From CAYHGX01 sp964356355 (GTDB taxonomy: Bacteria; Patescibacteriota; Gracilibacteria; UBA1369; LOWO2-01-FULL-3), in the NCBI GenBank assembly GCA_964356355.1, contig CAYHGX010000003.1, positions 1 to 64,000 on the forward strand: DNA of 64,000 nucleotides, in the 5' to 3' direction. A model generated the notes under the pieces. That model searched no databases and was not told the DNA's origin. It saw only the letters and a list, made by a program, of their open reading frames with translations. The position numbers and the translations under genes were made by a program. Of this stretch, positions 54,665 to 61,585 are shown piece after piece (position 1 is the first letter of the stretch; every line of letters begins with the position of its first letter).

Positions 54665-55037
54665 TCGATATATTGCTTATATTGCTGGTTCCGGAGCTAT
54701 GGCGTGGCTTGGTTTTTTTGTTGTTATTTCGCGTTTAAGTCCATTTGAGAATTTGGAATTGGCTTTGACTCTTTTTTTCTTAACTTTATTTGTTGCGTTG
54801 AGTTCGACTTTTGGAGTGATTGGGTTTTACTTTAGGGTTTGGTTGTATAGAAATGAGATTTTTTATAAGCACATTGGAGTGGCTTTGAGGCAGGGTGTTT
54901 TTTTGAGTCTAATAACAGTATTTTGTTTGGTTTTTCAGATCATAAAGGTTCTGACTTGGTGGTCAGGGTTGTTGCTCATAGTCATTATAGTGATGATGGA
55001 GTCTTATTTCTCTGCTAGAGATTCAGAATATGGTTGA
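54654..55037 (+). CDS. small membrane protein, hypothetical, 127 aa
   Basis: Three to four hydrophobic helices (near residues 8-26, 36-60, 80-98 and 100-118) fill most of the protein, with a conserved-looking FYFRVWLYRNEIFYKHIGVA loop between them. I do not recognise a family; similar small membrane proteins are common in Patescibacteria. It overlaps the UDG gene at the start, and its end overlaps the convergent lepB end by 34 nt. Confidence 0.75.
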   Translation: MTHNRYIAYIAGSGAMAWLGFFVVISRLSPFENLELALTLFFLTLFVALSSTFGVIGFYFRVWLYRNEIFYKHIGVALRQGVFLSLITVFCLVFQIIKVLTWWSGLLLIVIIVMMESYFSARDSEYG

Positions 55038-55675
55038 TGATGAACGATTCTCATTGAGCTAATTGGCCACCAAACAACCCAGGCTTTTCCGCGAATTGCA
55101 TTTCTGTTGATGTATGCCTCTTCTGGGTGGAGCTTGCAGTTAGAGCTGATAGTGCTTGCAAAACAACTTCTTGCGTCTGTTGAGCCTTTCCGGTTGTCTC
55201 CAAGTAGAAAATAACTGTTTTCAGGTACTAAGAAAGTATTCACTCCTGGAATGTGTTCTTGGGTGCGATGGATGTTTTCTTGATTTAAATATGGTTCATC
55301 AAGAAGGTGGCTTGTGTTTTCTCCGGCGGGTGTAATGTGTATTTCTCCATCCTTGATTTCGATTTTGTCGCCTGGAAGGCCAATTACTCTTTTGATGAGA
55401 AATTTTTCTTTTTGTTCTTTTGCATTAAATACTACGATGTCTCCTCTTTCAGGTTTATTGAAGAGGTAAACGGCTTCGTTGATTAGTATTTTTTCGCCTT
55501 TTCCGCTGACGCATTGTTCATTTAGATAATTAAGAGTGTTGCACATAGAGGATCCGGATACGTCGAATGGGGCTATTATCCATCTTTGAATCACAAGGAC
55601 CAGTACGAATATGAATACTACATTTGCAACGACGTCGAGAATGTTTAATAATAATTTCTTTTTGTTTTCGTTCAT
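55004..55675 (-). CDS. lepB: signal peptidase I
   Basis: The protein is 223 residues. An N-terminal membrane helix (about 11-30) is followed by FDVSGSSMCNTLN with the nucleophile Ser, FLIKRVIGLPGDKIEI with the catalytic Lys, and the late box YFLLGDNRKGSTDAR. It cleaves signal peptides of exported proteins such as the SLH proteins in this window. Its 3' end overlaps the convergent membrane-protein gene by 34 nt. Confidence 0.96.
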   Translation of the reverse strand: MNENKKKLLLNILDVVANVVFIFVLVLVIQRWIIAPFDVSGSSMCNTLNYLNEQCVSGKGEKILINEAVYLFNKPERGDIVVFNAKEQKEKFLIKRVIGLPGDKIEIKDGEIHITPAGENTSHLLDEPYLNQENIHRTQEHIPGVNTFLVPENSYFLLGDNRKGSTDARSCFASTISSNCKLHPEEAYINRNAIRGKAWVVWWPISSMRIVHHQPYSESLAEK

Positions 55676-55742
55676 GTTTTTTATTAGGGTGTGCTGATTT
55701 TAATGCTTTTGCTTTGTGTTTACAATACTCGGCTGCTGATAA

Positions 55743-55748
55743 TATAAT
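55743..55748 (+). promoter_or_regulatory. -10 box of the PH-domain gene
   Basis: TATAAT ends 8 nt before the ATG at 55757, so the transcript would start about 2 nt ahead of the start codon. Confidence 0.5.
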
Positions 55749-55756
55749 TAGCCCAT

Positions 55757-56350
55757 ATGAAATTGCCCAATTATTTTTTCAAACCTTATTTGGATCCCGG
55801 GGAGAAGATTCTTTATGTGGCGCATAAGCATGTTTTGGTTTTGAAATTAACAGCTGCTAAATCGTCTTTTCTTGGTATTACGTTACCGATAGTGCTGTTT
55901 TTCATTTTTCCGAAAGCTATTTTGTTGTTTGCTGTTTGGGTGCTGGTTGGTCTTGGGGTGTTCTTTTTTCATTTATTTGATTGGTATTTTGATGCTTGGT
56001 TACTCACTAACGCGGGGGTGATTGATATTCAACGTAATGGTTTTTTTGATATCACAACAACACGAGTGGATTATCATATGATTGAAGGTATTTCTTATAC
56101 AATTAAGGGTGTTATTCCTACGCTTTTTAATTACGGTAAAATTACGATTGATAAAATTGGTGCTAAGACTTCGGTGGTATTGGAGAATGCGGCTTCTCCT
56201 AAAAAAGTTGAGCAGATGGTTTTGAAGTATCAGCAAAGATTTGTGAATGATAAGAGCATTCGTGATCATAATGCCCTTAAAACGATGCTTTCAGAGATGA
56301 TTGCTTATCATGTACAGAGTGGAAAAGTAAAACCTCCTAAACAGGATTAA
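55757..56350 (+). CDS. bacterial PH-domain membrane protein (YdbT-like)
   Basis: The protein is 197 residues. Two membrane helices near 35-75 come first, with the DWYFDAWLLTNAGVIDIQRNG motif after them and then the bacterial PH (bPH2-type) fold, including FFDITTTRVDYHMIEGIS. The role is unknown; related proteins are membrane-associated. The next gene starts 1 nt after its stop, which suggests an operon with the HEPN-like gene. Confidence 0.85.
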   Translation: MKLPNYFFKPYLDPGEKILYVAHKHVLVLKLTAAKSSFLGITLPIVLFFIFPKAILLFAVWVLVGLGVFFFHLFDWYFDAWLLTNAGVIDIQRNGFFDITTTRVDYHMIEGISYTIKGVIPTLFNYGKITIDKIGAKTSVVLENAASPKKVEQMVLKYQQRFVNDKSIRDHNALKTMLSEMIAYHVQSGKVKPPKQD

Positions 56351-56351
56351 T

Positions 56352-56762
56352 ATGGCGCCTTGGATAATTTTTGTCATTTGTTTTGTGCTTTTTGATCTTC
56401 TTTTGGTGGTGCTTGTGATTTGGAAGCGTAAACAGATGAAGTCTTTTAATTCGCAAGAGCTTACTTATATTAAGTCCCATTGGATTCGCATTATTGATAT
56501 GTTTAATACTAATACTGTTGGTGCAATTATTGATGCTGATAAGATTTTGGATTATGCTTTGGCAAGGAGGGGGTTTATTGGCAGCGTGGGCGAAAAATTG
56601 AAAAAGGCTGGGCCACGATTTTCAAACTTGGATGGCGTGTGGCGGGCGCATAAATACCGTAATAAGCTGGCGCATGAGCTTGGTCGTATAAAAATGGAAG
56701 ATGCCAGGGATGCGCTGGGTCAGTTTAAGCGCGCGCTGAATGATTTGGGTGCAAACTTGTGA
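56352..56762 (+). CDS. membrane-anchored helical protein with HEPN-like RxxxxH motif
   Basis: The protein is 136 residues. One membrane helix (about 4-25) is followed by a soluble helical domain. The segment HKYRNKLAHE gives Arg103, Asn104 and His108, matching the R-x4-6-H catalytic pattern of HEPN ribonucleases, which often have a polar residue after the Arg. The same motif also occurs in non-catalytic helical proteins, so activity is not certain. It directly follows the PH-domain gene and precedes gatB. Confidence 0.65.
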   Translation: MAPWIIFVICFVLFDLLLVVLVIWKRKQMKSFNSQELTYIKSHWIRIIDMFNTNTVGAIIDADKILDYALARRGFIGSVGEKLKKAGPRFSNLDGVWRAHKYRNKLAHELGRIKMEDARDALGQFKRALNDLGANL

Positions 56763-56779
56763 CTGGCGCGCAAATATTG

Positions 56780-56785
56780 TAATAT
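56780..56785 (+). promoter_or_regulatory. -10 box of gatB
   Basis: TAATAT preceded by TG places the start about 3 nt before the ATG at 56795, making the transcript nearly leaderless. Confidence 0.45.
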
Positions 56786-56794
56786 CCTGCACAT

Positions 56795-58216
56795 ATGGAA
56801 CTAGAAGCAGTAATAGGATTGGAAATTCACGCTCAAATGGCCACTGCCACGAAGATGTTTTGTCGTTGCGATAATGATTCTTTTGGTAAAGCTCCAAATG
56901 TGAATGTTTGCCCTGTTTGTATGGGTTTTCCTGGGCAGCTTCCTGTTTTAAATGAAGATGCGGTGGCCAAGGGGGTGAAGGCTGCATTGGCTTTGAATTG
57001 CGAAATTCCGGCTTCATGTAAGTTTGATCGTAAAAATTATTTTTATCCTGATAATCCGAAAGGTTATCAAATTTCTCAGTTTGATGAGCCGATTTCTAAG
57101 AATGGCTATATAGACGTTGGAGACAAGCGGATTGGAATTACTCGTTTGCATCTTGAGGATGATGCGGGGAAGCTAACTCATGTGAATGGTGGTTCTTTGG
57201 TGGACTTTAATCGTACTGGTACGCCTTTGATGGAAATTGTGTCTGAGCCTGATATGCGCAGCGCGGCGGAGGCTTCGGCTTATGCTCGTGAAATTCAGAA
57301 AATTGTGCGTTATGTGGGTAGTAGTGATGCGGATATGGAAAAGGGAATGATGCGTTTTGATGCGAGTGTATCTTTACGTCCGAAGGGTGAAACTAAGTTG
57401 TATCCACGTGCGGAAATTAAAAATTTGAATTCTTTTAAGTCTTTGGAAGGTGCGATTACTTATGAAATTAAACGTCAGAGTGAGCTTTGGGAGAAGGGTG
57501 AGGCTCATAGTACTCCAATTACTGTGGGTTGGGATGAAGAAAAGGGGAAAACTTTTTTTATGCGTGATAAGGAGGAAAGTGATGATTATCGTTATTTTCC
57601 GGAGCCGGATATCCCACCCTTGCATATTGATAATGAAATGGTGGAGAAATTTAGAGCTGAGGTGCCTGAGTTGCCTGGGGTAAAGGCAAAACGGTATATG
57701 GAGGAAATGAGTTTAAGTGAGGATGATGCGCGGATTTTGAGCAGTGATTTGGAATTGGCTCGATATTTTGAAAAAGTAGCGGAGTTGAGTGGTGATGCTA
57801 AAAAGTCTGCAGCCTTTATTACTACTGTTTTGATGAAGTTTATGAATGAGGAGCTGATTGGAGTGCAGGAACAAAAAGTTACGACTGAGATGTTGGCTGA
57901 TTTAATTAAGATGATTAATAGTGGGGAAATTTCAAATAATGTTGCTAAGGGAGAGGTGTTTGAGGAAATGTATGTGGGAGGCAAGAGTCCGGCTGAAATT
58001 GTGAAGGAGAAGGGATTAACGCAAATCAGTGATTCTGGTGCGATTGAGGAGGCATGTGGAAAAGTTATTGAGAGTAATCCTGGTCCTGCGCAGGATGTGC
58101 GAGACGGAAAGGAAAAAGCTATTGGGTTTTTAGTAGGAATGGTAATGAAGGAGATGAAGGGGCAGGCGAATCCGCAAATGGTGAATGAGGTGATGAGGAA
58201 GGTATTGGGGCTTTAG
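56795..58216 (+). CDS. gatB: aspartyl/glutamyl-tRNA amidotransferase subunit B
   Basis: The protein is 473 residues. Motifs are LEAVIGLEIHAQM at the start, KNYFYPDNPKGYQISQFDEP, the zinc-site cysteines near 28-47 (CRCDNDS and CPVC), and the C-terminal helical tail domain. GatB is the kinase/tRNA-binding part of the GatCAB complex that makes Gln-tRNA or Asn-tRNA by amidation. gatA and gatC are not in this window. Confidence 0.98.
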   Translation: MELEAVIGLEIHAQMATATKMFCRCDNDSFGKAPNVNVCPVCMGFPGQLPVLNEDAVAKGVKAALALNCEIPASCKFDRKNYFYPDNPKGYQISQFDEPISKNGYIDVGDKRIGITRLHLEDDAGKLTHVNGGSLVDFNRTGTPLMEIVSEPDMRSAAEASAYAREIQKIVRYVGSSDADMEKGMMRFDASVSLRPKGETKLYPRAEIKNLNSFKSLEGAITYEIKRQSELWEKGEAHSTPITVGWDEEKGKTFFMRDKEESDDYRYFPEPDIPPLHIDNEMVEKFRAEVPELPGVKAKRYMEEMSLSEDDARILSSDLELARYFEKVAELSGDAKKSAAFITTVLMKFMNEELIGVQEQKVTTEMLADLIKMINSGEISNNVAKGEVFEEMYVGGKSPAEIVKEKGLTQISDSGAIEEACGKVIESNPGPAQDVRDGKEKAIGFLVGMVMKEMKGQANPQMVNEVMRKVLGL

Positions 58217-58240
58217 GTTTTATTTATTAACTTCAATGAT

Positions 58241-58849
58241 ATGAAAAATCTTAAAAAGGTTTTGGTTGGCGTTGTGATTTGTTTTTCTTTATTTGGGATG
58301 ACAGCTTTTGGTTTGTCGATTGCGAAGATTTTTACTGATCAAGGTGAGTTTCCAGATTGGGCTTCTACCTCTATTTTTGATATGTATCGTGCTGGTGTAA
58401 TTAATGGTTATGAGGAAAACGGTCATAGATCTTTTAAGCCTGAAAAGCCTGTGACTAGGGCAGAATTGGCAGTGATGCTTGATAGGTTCCAGGACAATAT
58501 GTTTGAAGAAATGGGAGAAGTATTAATGTCTTATGATGAATTAGAGGGTATTACTTTTGATTATCAGTGGGATAACTCTGGCCCTAAAGTTTCTGTAGCG
58601 ATGGCAATGGCTGGGCTTAGACCAATTGATAGTAATGACCCTGATTTTCCAGCTGCCAACGATCTTTCTAAAATAGAAAAGGAAGGTTTCCCGACTTATG
58701 ATGTTTATGAATTTTCAACTTTGCCGGCAGGAATTTTTTATGTGAATTATCACGTTGAAGATAGAGTAGTGCCTGAAAGTGGTGGAGAGACTGTAGATAT
58801 TGATCAGTGGTATGGTCCTTTTGAACCGGCTGTTTATTATTTAAATTAA
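58241..58849 (+). CDS. secreted SLH-domain protein with DQWYGPF end
   Basis: The protein is 202 residues. A signal peptide (about 1-25) is followed by one SLH module, with FPDWASTSIFDMYRAGVING and FKPEKPVTRAELAVMLDRF. The C-terminal 40 residues hold a beta-rich segment that ends in DQWYGPF. The same end is found in the paralogue at 59214, so the pair came from duplication. A strong hairpin follows the gene. Confidence 0.88.
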   Translation: MKNLKKVLVGVVICFSLFGMTAFGLSIAKIFTDQGEFPDWASTSIFDMYRAGVINGYEENGHRSFKPEKPVTRAELAVMLDRFQDNMFEEMGEVLMSYDELEGITFDYQWDNSGPKVSVAMAMAGLRPIDSNDPDFPAANDLSKIEKEGFPTYDVYEFSTLPAGIFYVNYHVEDRVVPESGGETVDIDQWYGPFEPAVYYLN

Positions 58850-58868
58850 ATTTTAAGATTGAAAACGT

Positions 58869-58911
58869 GAGAGGTTAGGGCTACTATGAGTCGTAGTAGT
58901 TCTAACCTCTC
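58869..58911 (+). promoter_or_regulatory. 18-bp hairpin between the SLH gene and the 58916 gene
   Basis: The arm 58869-58886 pairs with 58894-58911 over 18 bp (two G-U pairs) around a 7-nt loop. An in-frame ATG at 58886 falls at the loop; the next ATG at 58916 is just outside. There is no T-run on the plus strand, so it is more likely a translation or RNA-stability element than a simple terminator. Confidence 0.7.
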
Positions 58912-58915
58912 TCCT

Positions 58916-59179
58916 ATGTTTGCAACTTCATCCGATGTGCTAAATATGTCTTTAGCTGGCGGATTTGTGATTTTGGTTATTTTTTTGTGTGTAGCACTTT
59001 TTTTCTTGATTTTGATTTTGCGTGATACTAGCAAGATGATGGACGATGCGAAGAACGTTGTGGATCGTGTGCATAATGCCATTGTTGAGCCATTGAAATT
59101 GGTGGATTTTTTGATTGAGAAGGTGAAGCCATATATCGAATCGGCTTTGGAAAATCGGTTTAAAGGAAAGAAAAAGTAG
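58916..59179 (+). CDS. small membrane protein with amphipathic tail (DUF948-like)
   Basis: The protein is 87 residues from the ATG at 58916. One membrane helix (about 10-37, GGFVILVIFLCVALFFLILI) is followed by an amphipathic helix (DTSKMMDDAKNVVDRVHNAI) and a basic end. The form resembles DUF948/YtxG-type proteins, whose role is unclear. The ATG at 58886 is not chosen because it lies in the hairpin loop. It is between two SLH paralogues. Confidence 0.7.
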   Translation: MFATSSDVLNMSLAGGFVILVIFLCVALFFLILILRDTSKMMDDAKNVVDRVHNAIVEPLKLVDFLIEKVKPYIESALENRFKGKKK

Positions 59180-59213
59180 TTTTTATTTGTAAGTATTTTT
59201 TAATATAAATTTC

Positions 59214-59801
59214 ATGAGAAAAATTATGAAAAATGTTTTGATTGGGTTTGTGGTGTTTTTTTCTGTTTTTGGTTTGACTGCATTTGGTAAGGGGATGATG
59301 GGTCATATGTTTAAAGATGATGGGAAAATTCCAGAATGGGCAAAGGAAGGGGTTCAGGATATGGCTGACGGTGGTGTTATTGAGGGATTTTCTAATGGTG
59401 ATGAGAAGGAATTTAGGGGCAGTGAGCCTGTGAGCCGTGAGCAGTTGGCAGTAATGATGAATCGATATGATAAAAAGATTCGAATGAGTGCTTTTGTGGG
59501 TTTGATTCATTCTTTGGATAAGCTTGGTTATATTGATGTGAAGGATGATTATAGTGCGGCGGCTATTATGGCTGAGGCGGGGATGATGAAGGCTAAAAAG
59601 AAGCCAGTGATTGAGGAAGGAATTGAGGACAAGGAGTTAACACATGAATCTTTGCCTGAAGGGTATACTTATATTTTTCCTTATATGGGTACTTTTTATC
59701 TACACTTTGTTGGTGAGCGTTTTGTGGGGCAGGATTTTATGAATGTTGATCAATGGTATGGCCCTTTTAATATGCACATGCTTGAAGCAGACCAGGTTTA
59801 G
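59214..59801 (+). CDS. secreted SLH-like protein, paralogue of the 58241 gene
   Basis: The protein is 195 residues. A signal peptide (about 1-28) is followed by a divergent SLH module (IPEWAKEGVQDMADGGVIEG, then GSEPVSREQLAVMMNRY). The C-terminus has TFYLHFVGERFVGQDFMNV and DQWYGPFN, which lines up with the end of the 58241 protein. The function of the shared C-terminal segment is unknown. It could bind a wall polymer. Confidence 0.85.
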   Translation: MRKIMKNVLIGFVVFFSVFGLTAFGKGMMGHMFKDDGKIPEWAKEGVQDMADGGVIEGFSNGDEKEFRGSEPVSREQLAVMMNRYDKKIRMSAFVGLIHSLDKLGYIDVKDDYSAAAIMAEAGMMKAKKKPVIEEGIEDKELTHESLPEGYTYIFPYMGTFYLHFVGERFVGQDFMNVDQWYGPFNMHMLEADQV

Positions 59802-59888
59802 TGGTTTGATTAATTTGAATGAAAAGGGGGAGGCTAAATGCTTTCCTCTTTTTTGAAGGGGGATATTGTTGCCTCGCTGAGGGACATT

Positions 59889-59902
59889 GCGCGCTAGCGC
59901 GC
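59889..59902. repeat. 14-bp perfect palindrome
   Basis: GCGCGCTAGCGCGC equals its own reverse complement and lies 12 nt beyond the 3' end of tRNA-Ala. There is no T-run, so a terminator role is not clear. Confidence 0.5.
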
Positions 59903-59913
59903 TGCGTGTCTGT

Positions 59914-59990
<77 letters not shown>

Positions 59991-60070
59991 ACGTATGTGA
60001 TATTGGCACCTCTCTTCGGCACGGTGGCGCTTTGTGGTGTAGTTGTTGACACTTTGCTTTTCGCTCGTGC

Positions 60071-60892
60071 TTAGGGGAATTTTAATGAATTTTTGAGAAC
60101 TGCGATAGGGAATTTTATTACTGCATTGAAGATCCTTTTGAATCTTTTGGGTTGTTTGAAGAGTCTATAGAGCCACTCGAGGCCGAGATTGCGCATGAAT
60201 TTTGGAGCGCGTGGGGAGGTGCCGGAGAGGAAGTCAAAAGCTCCGCCGACGCCGACGGCGAGGCGGGCCGTGTTGAGCTTTTGTAGATTCCTGGCAATCC
60301 ACATCTCTTGATGTGGAGCTCCGAAGGCTACAAATAGAACTTGGGCTTCGCTTTTGTTTATTTTTTTAATTATTTCATCTTCTTTATCAGCTTCTTTGGA
60401 GTCGCTTGATGTACCAACGATTTGAATTCCTGGGTATTTTTTACCCATTTTGGTTTTTAGTTTTTCCGCAACGCCGGGCGCCGCACCTAGTAAGAATATT
60501 TTTAAACCTGTTTTGGCGCCCTCTTTAATTAGGCCTTCCATTAAGTCTGTGCCAGTGACTCGTTCTTTTAGTGGTTTTGATGGTCGAATGAAGATGCTTA
60601 AAATAAGCGTGTAAAGCCAGGTGATGATGTGGCCGGCAAGTGTTTTGTATTCAAGTCTGGTTTTATAATTGGCGGCCCAGAGAAGGCCTGTACCGTCGGG
60701 TATATTTAATTGTGAACTATTTAGGACTTTTTTGAATTGCGAATTTTTTTCTGCCTCAAGTAATATCTCTGGATTTGGGGTGGTGATGTATGATTGAATC
60801 TTGCCGTTTGTCAATTTCAGCGCTTCTTTAAGCGCTTCTTGGTAAGTGACTTGGTTTATTTTAACTCCTAGGATTTTTAAACTTTTTTGCAT
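60071..60892 (-). CDS. WecG/TagA/CpsF family glycosyltransferase (GT26)
   Basis: The protein is 273 residues. Family motifs are TTPNPEILLEAEKN, NIPDGTGLLWA, KIFLLGAAPGVAEKL, LFVAFGAPHQEMWIARNL and VGVGGAFDFLSGTSPRAP followed by LGLEWLYRLFKQPKRF. Such enzymes add N-acetylmannosamine-type sugars to lipid-linked precursors of wall or surface polymers. Its start overlaps the end of the Trm9-like methyltransferase gene by 16 nt, so the two are cotranscribed. Confidence 0.95.
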   Translation of the reverse strand: MQKSLKILGVKINQVTYQEALKEALKLTNGKIQSYITTPNPEILLEAEKNSQFKKVLNSSQLNIPDGTGLLWAANYKTRLEYKTLAGHIITWLYTLILSIFIRPSKPLKERVTGTDLMEGLIKEGAKTGLKIFLLGAAPGVAEKLKTKMGKKYPGIQIVGTSSDSKEADKEDEIIKKINKSEAQVLFVAFGAPHQEMWIARNLQKLNTARLAVGVGGAFDFLSGTSPRAPKFMRNLGLEWLYRLFKQPKRFKRIFNAVIKFPIAVLKNSLKFP

Positions 60893-61551
60893 ATCATTAC
60901 AATATTCTTTTCAGTGATTTCTTCAAGTATTTCAAAGCCTTCTTTCATTAGTAAATGTCTTAATTCTGATGGTTTGAAGGCATAGTAGTAACGGTTTATC
61001 CCGCTTGTACTCCAGGGAATGAAGGTGTCACGCGGGGCATATCTTCCTAGGGTAACTAGCCATTTCAAGCGAGCTTTGCGAATATATTTCTTGTATTTAG
61101 GTTGGAATAAATTCCAGTTGCTCATAACTAAGATTCCATTGTTTTTTAGAATGTCCTTTATTTGTTTTAGTGCTTGAATACGGTATTTTTTTGATGGTAG
61201 GTGGTGAAATGCTGCGATGCAGAAAATAATGTCTTGGCTGTTTTGGGGAAGTGGAATCTCTAAAAGATCTCCAAGTGCAAAGGTGGTGTTTGGAAAATTT
61301 GTTTTGGCTTTTTCAATTAGATTATTGCTGTTGTCGATGCCCGTGTATTTGAATTTTTCCAGATTTTTTTTGAGAAAGTCGTAAAGCCTGCCATTGCCGC
61401 AGCCAATATCTGCTATGTTGGAATTTTCTTTTAAGTATTTGGTGAAGATTTTGAATTCATGCCATTCATTTTTTCGTGTTTGGTCGAATTCGCTCGATAT
61501 CGAGTTGTAATCGGCTTTGACTTTTTCGAGTAAATTTTGTGCGGTCTTCAT
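60877..61551 (-). CDS. Trm9/ALKBH8-like SAM methyltransferase
   Basis: The protein is 224 residues. The SAM motif IADIGCGNGR is at 47-56 and GIDNSNNLI at 71-79. The later region CIAAFHHLPSKKYRIQAL (His116, His117, Arg124) and ILVMSNWNLFQ (Trp146) follow the pattern of Trm9/ALKBH8, which methylate the 5-carboxymethyl group of wobble uridine in tRNA (yeast Trm9 has IAVVHHWSTRERR and a W-x-L-x-Q). The gene is divergent from elp3, whose product makes that very carboxymethyl group. A leaderless start at 61551 is suggested by a TATAAT box 7 nt upstream. A different substrate is possible, since the WecG gene is also coupled to it. Confidence 0.8.
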   Translation of the reverse strand: MKTAQNLLEKVKADYNSISSEFDQTRKNEWHEFKIFTKYLKENSNIADIGCGNGRLYDFLKKNLEKFKYTGIDNSNNLIEKAKTNFPNTTFALGDLLEIPLPQNSQDIIFCIAAFHHLPSKKYRIQALKQIKDILKNNGILVMSNWNLFQPKYKKYIRKARLKWLVTLGRYAPRDTFIPWSTSGINRYYYAFKPSELRHLLMKEGFEILEEITEKNIVMICKKV

Positions 61552-61557
61552 ATCTTT

Positions 61558-61576
61558 ATTATAACTGTGTTAAAAT
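61558..61576. promoter_or_regulatory. overlapping divergent promoter of the Trm9-like gene and elp3
   Basis: The minus strand has TATAAT at 61563-61558, placing the start at the A of the methyltransferase ATG. The plus strand has an extended -10 box (TG then TAAAAT at 61571-61576), starting about 3 nt before the elp3 ATG. Both lie in the 34 nt between the genes. Confidence 0.6.
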
Positions 61577-61585
61577 GCGCGCACT

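Noticed and set aside
59802..59870. Terminator after the second SLH paralogue
   Set aside because: A purine-rich stretch faces a pyrimidine-rich one before a T-run, but the pairing is poor, so it is not listed as a feature.
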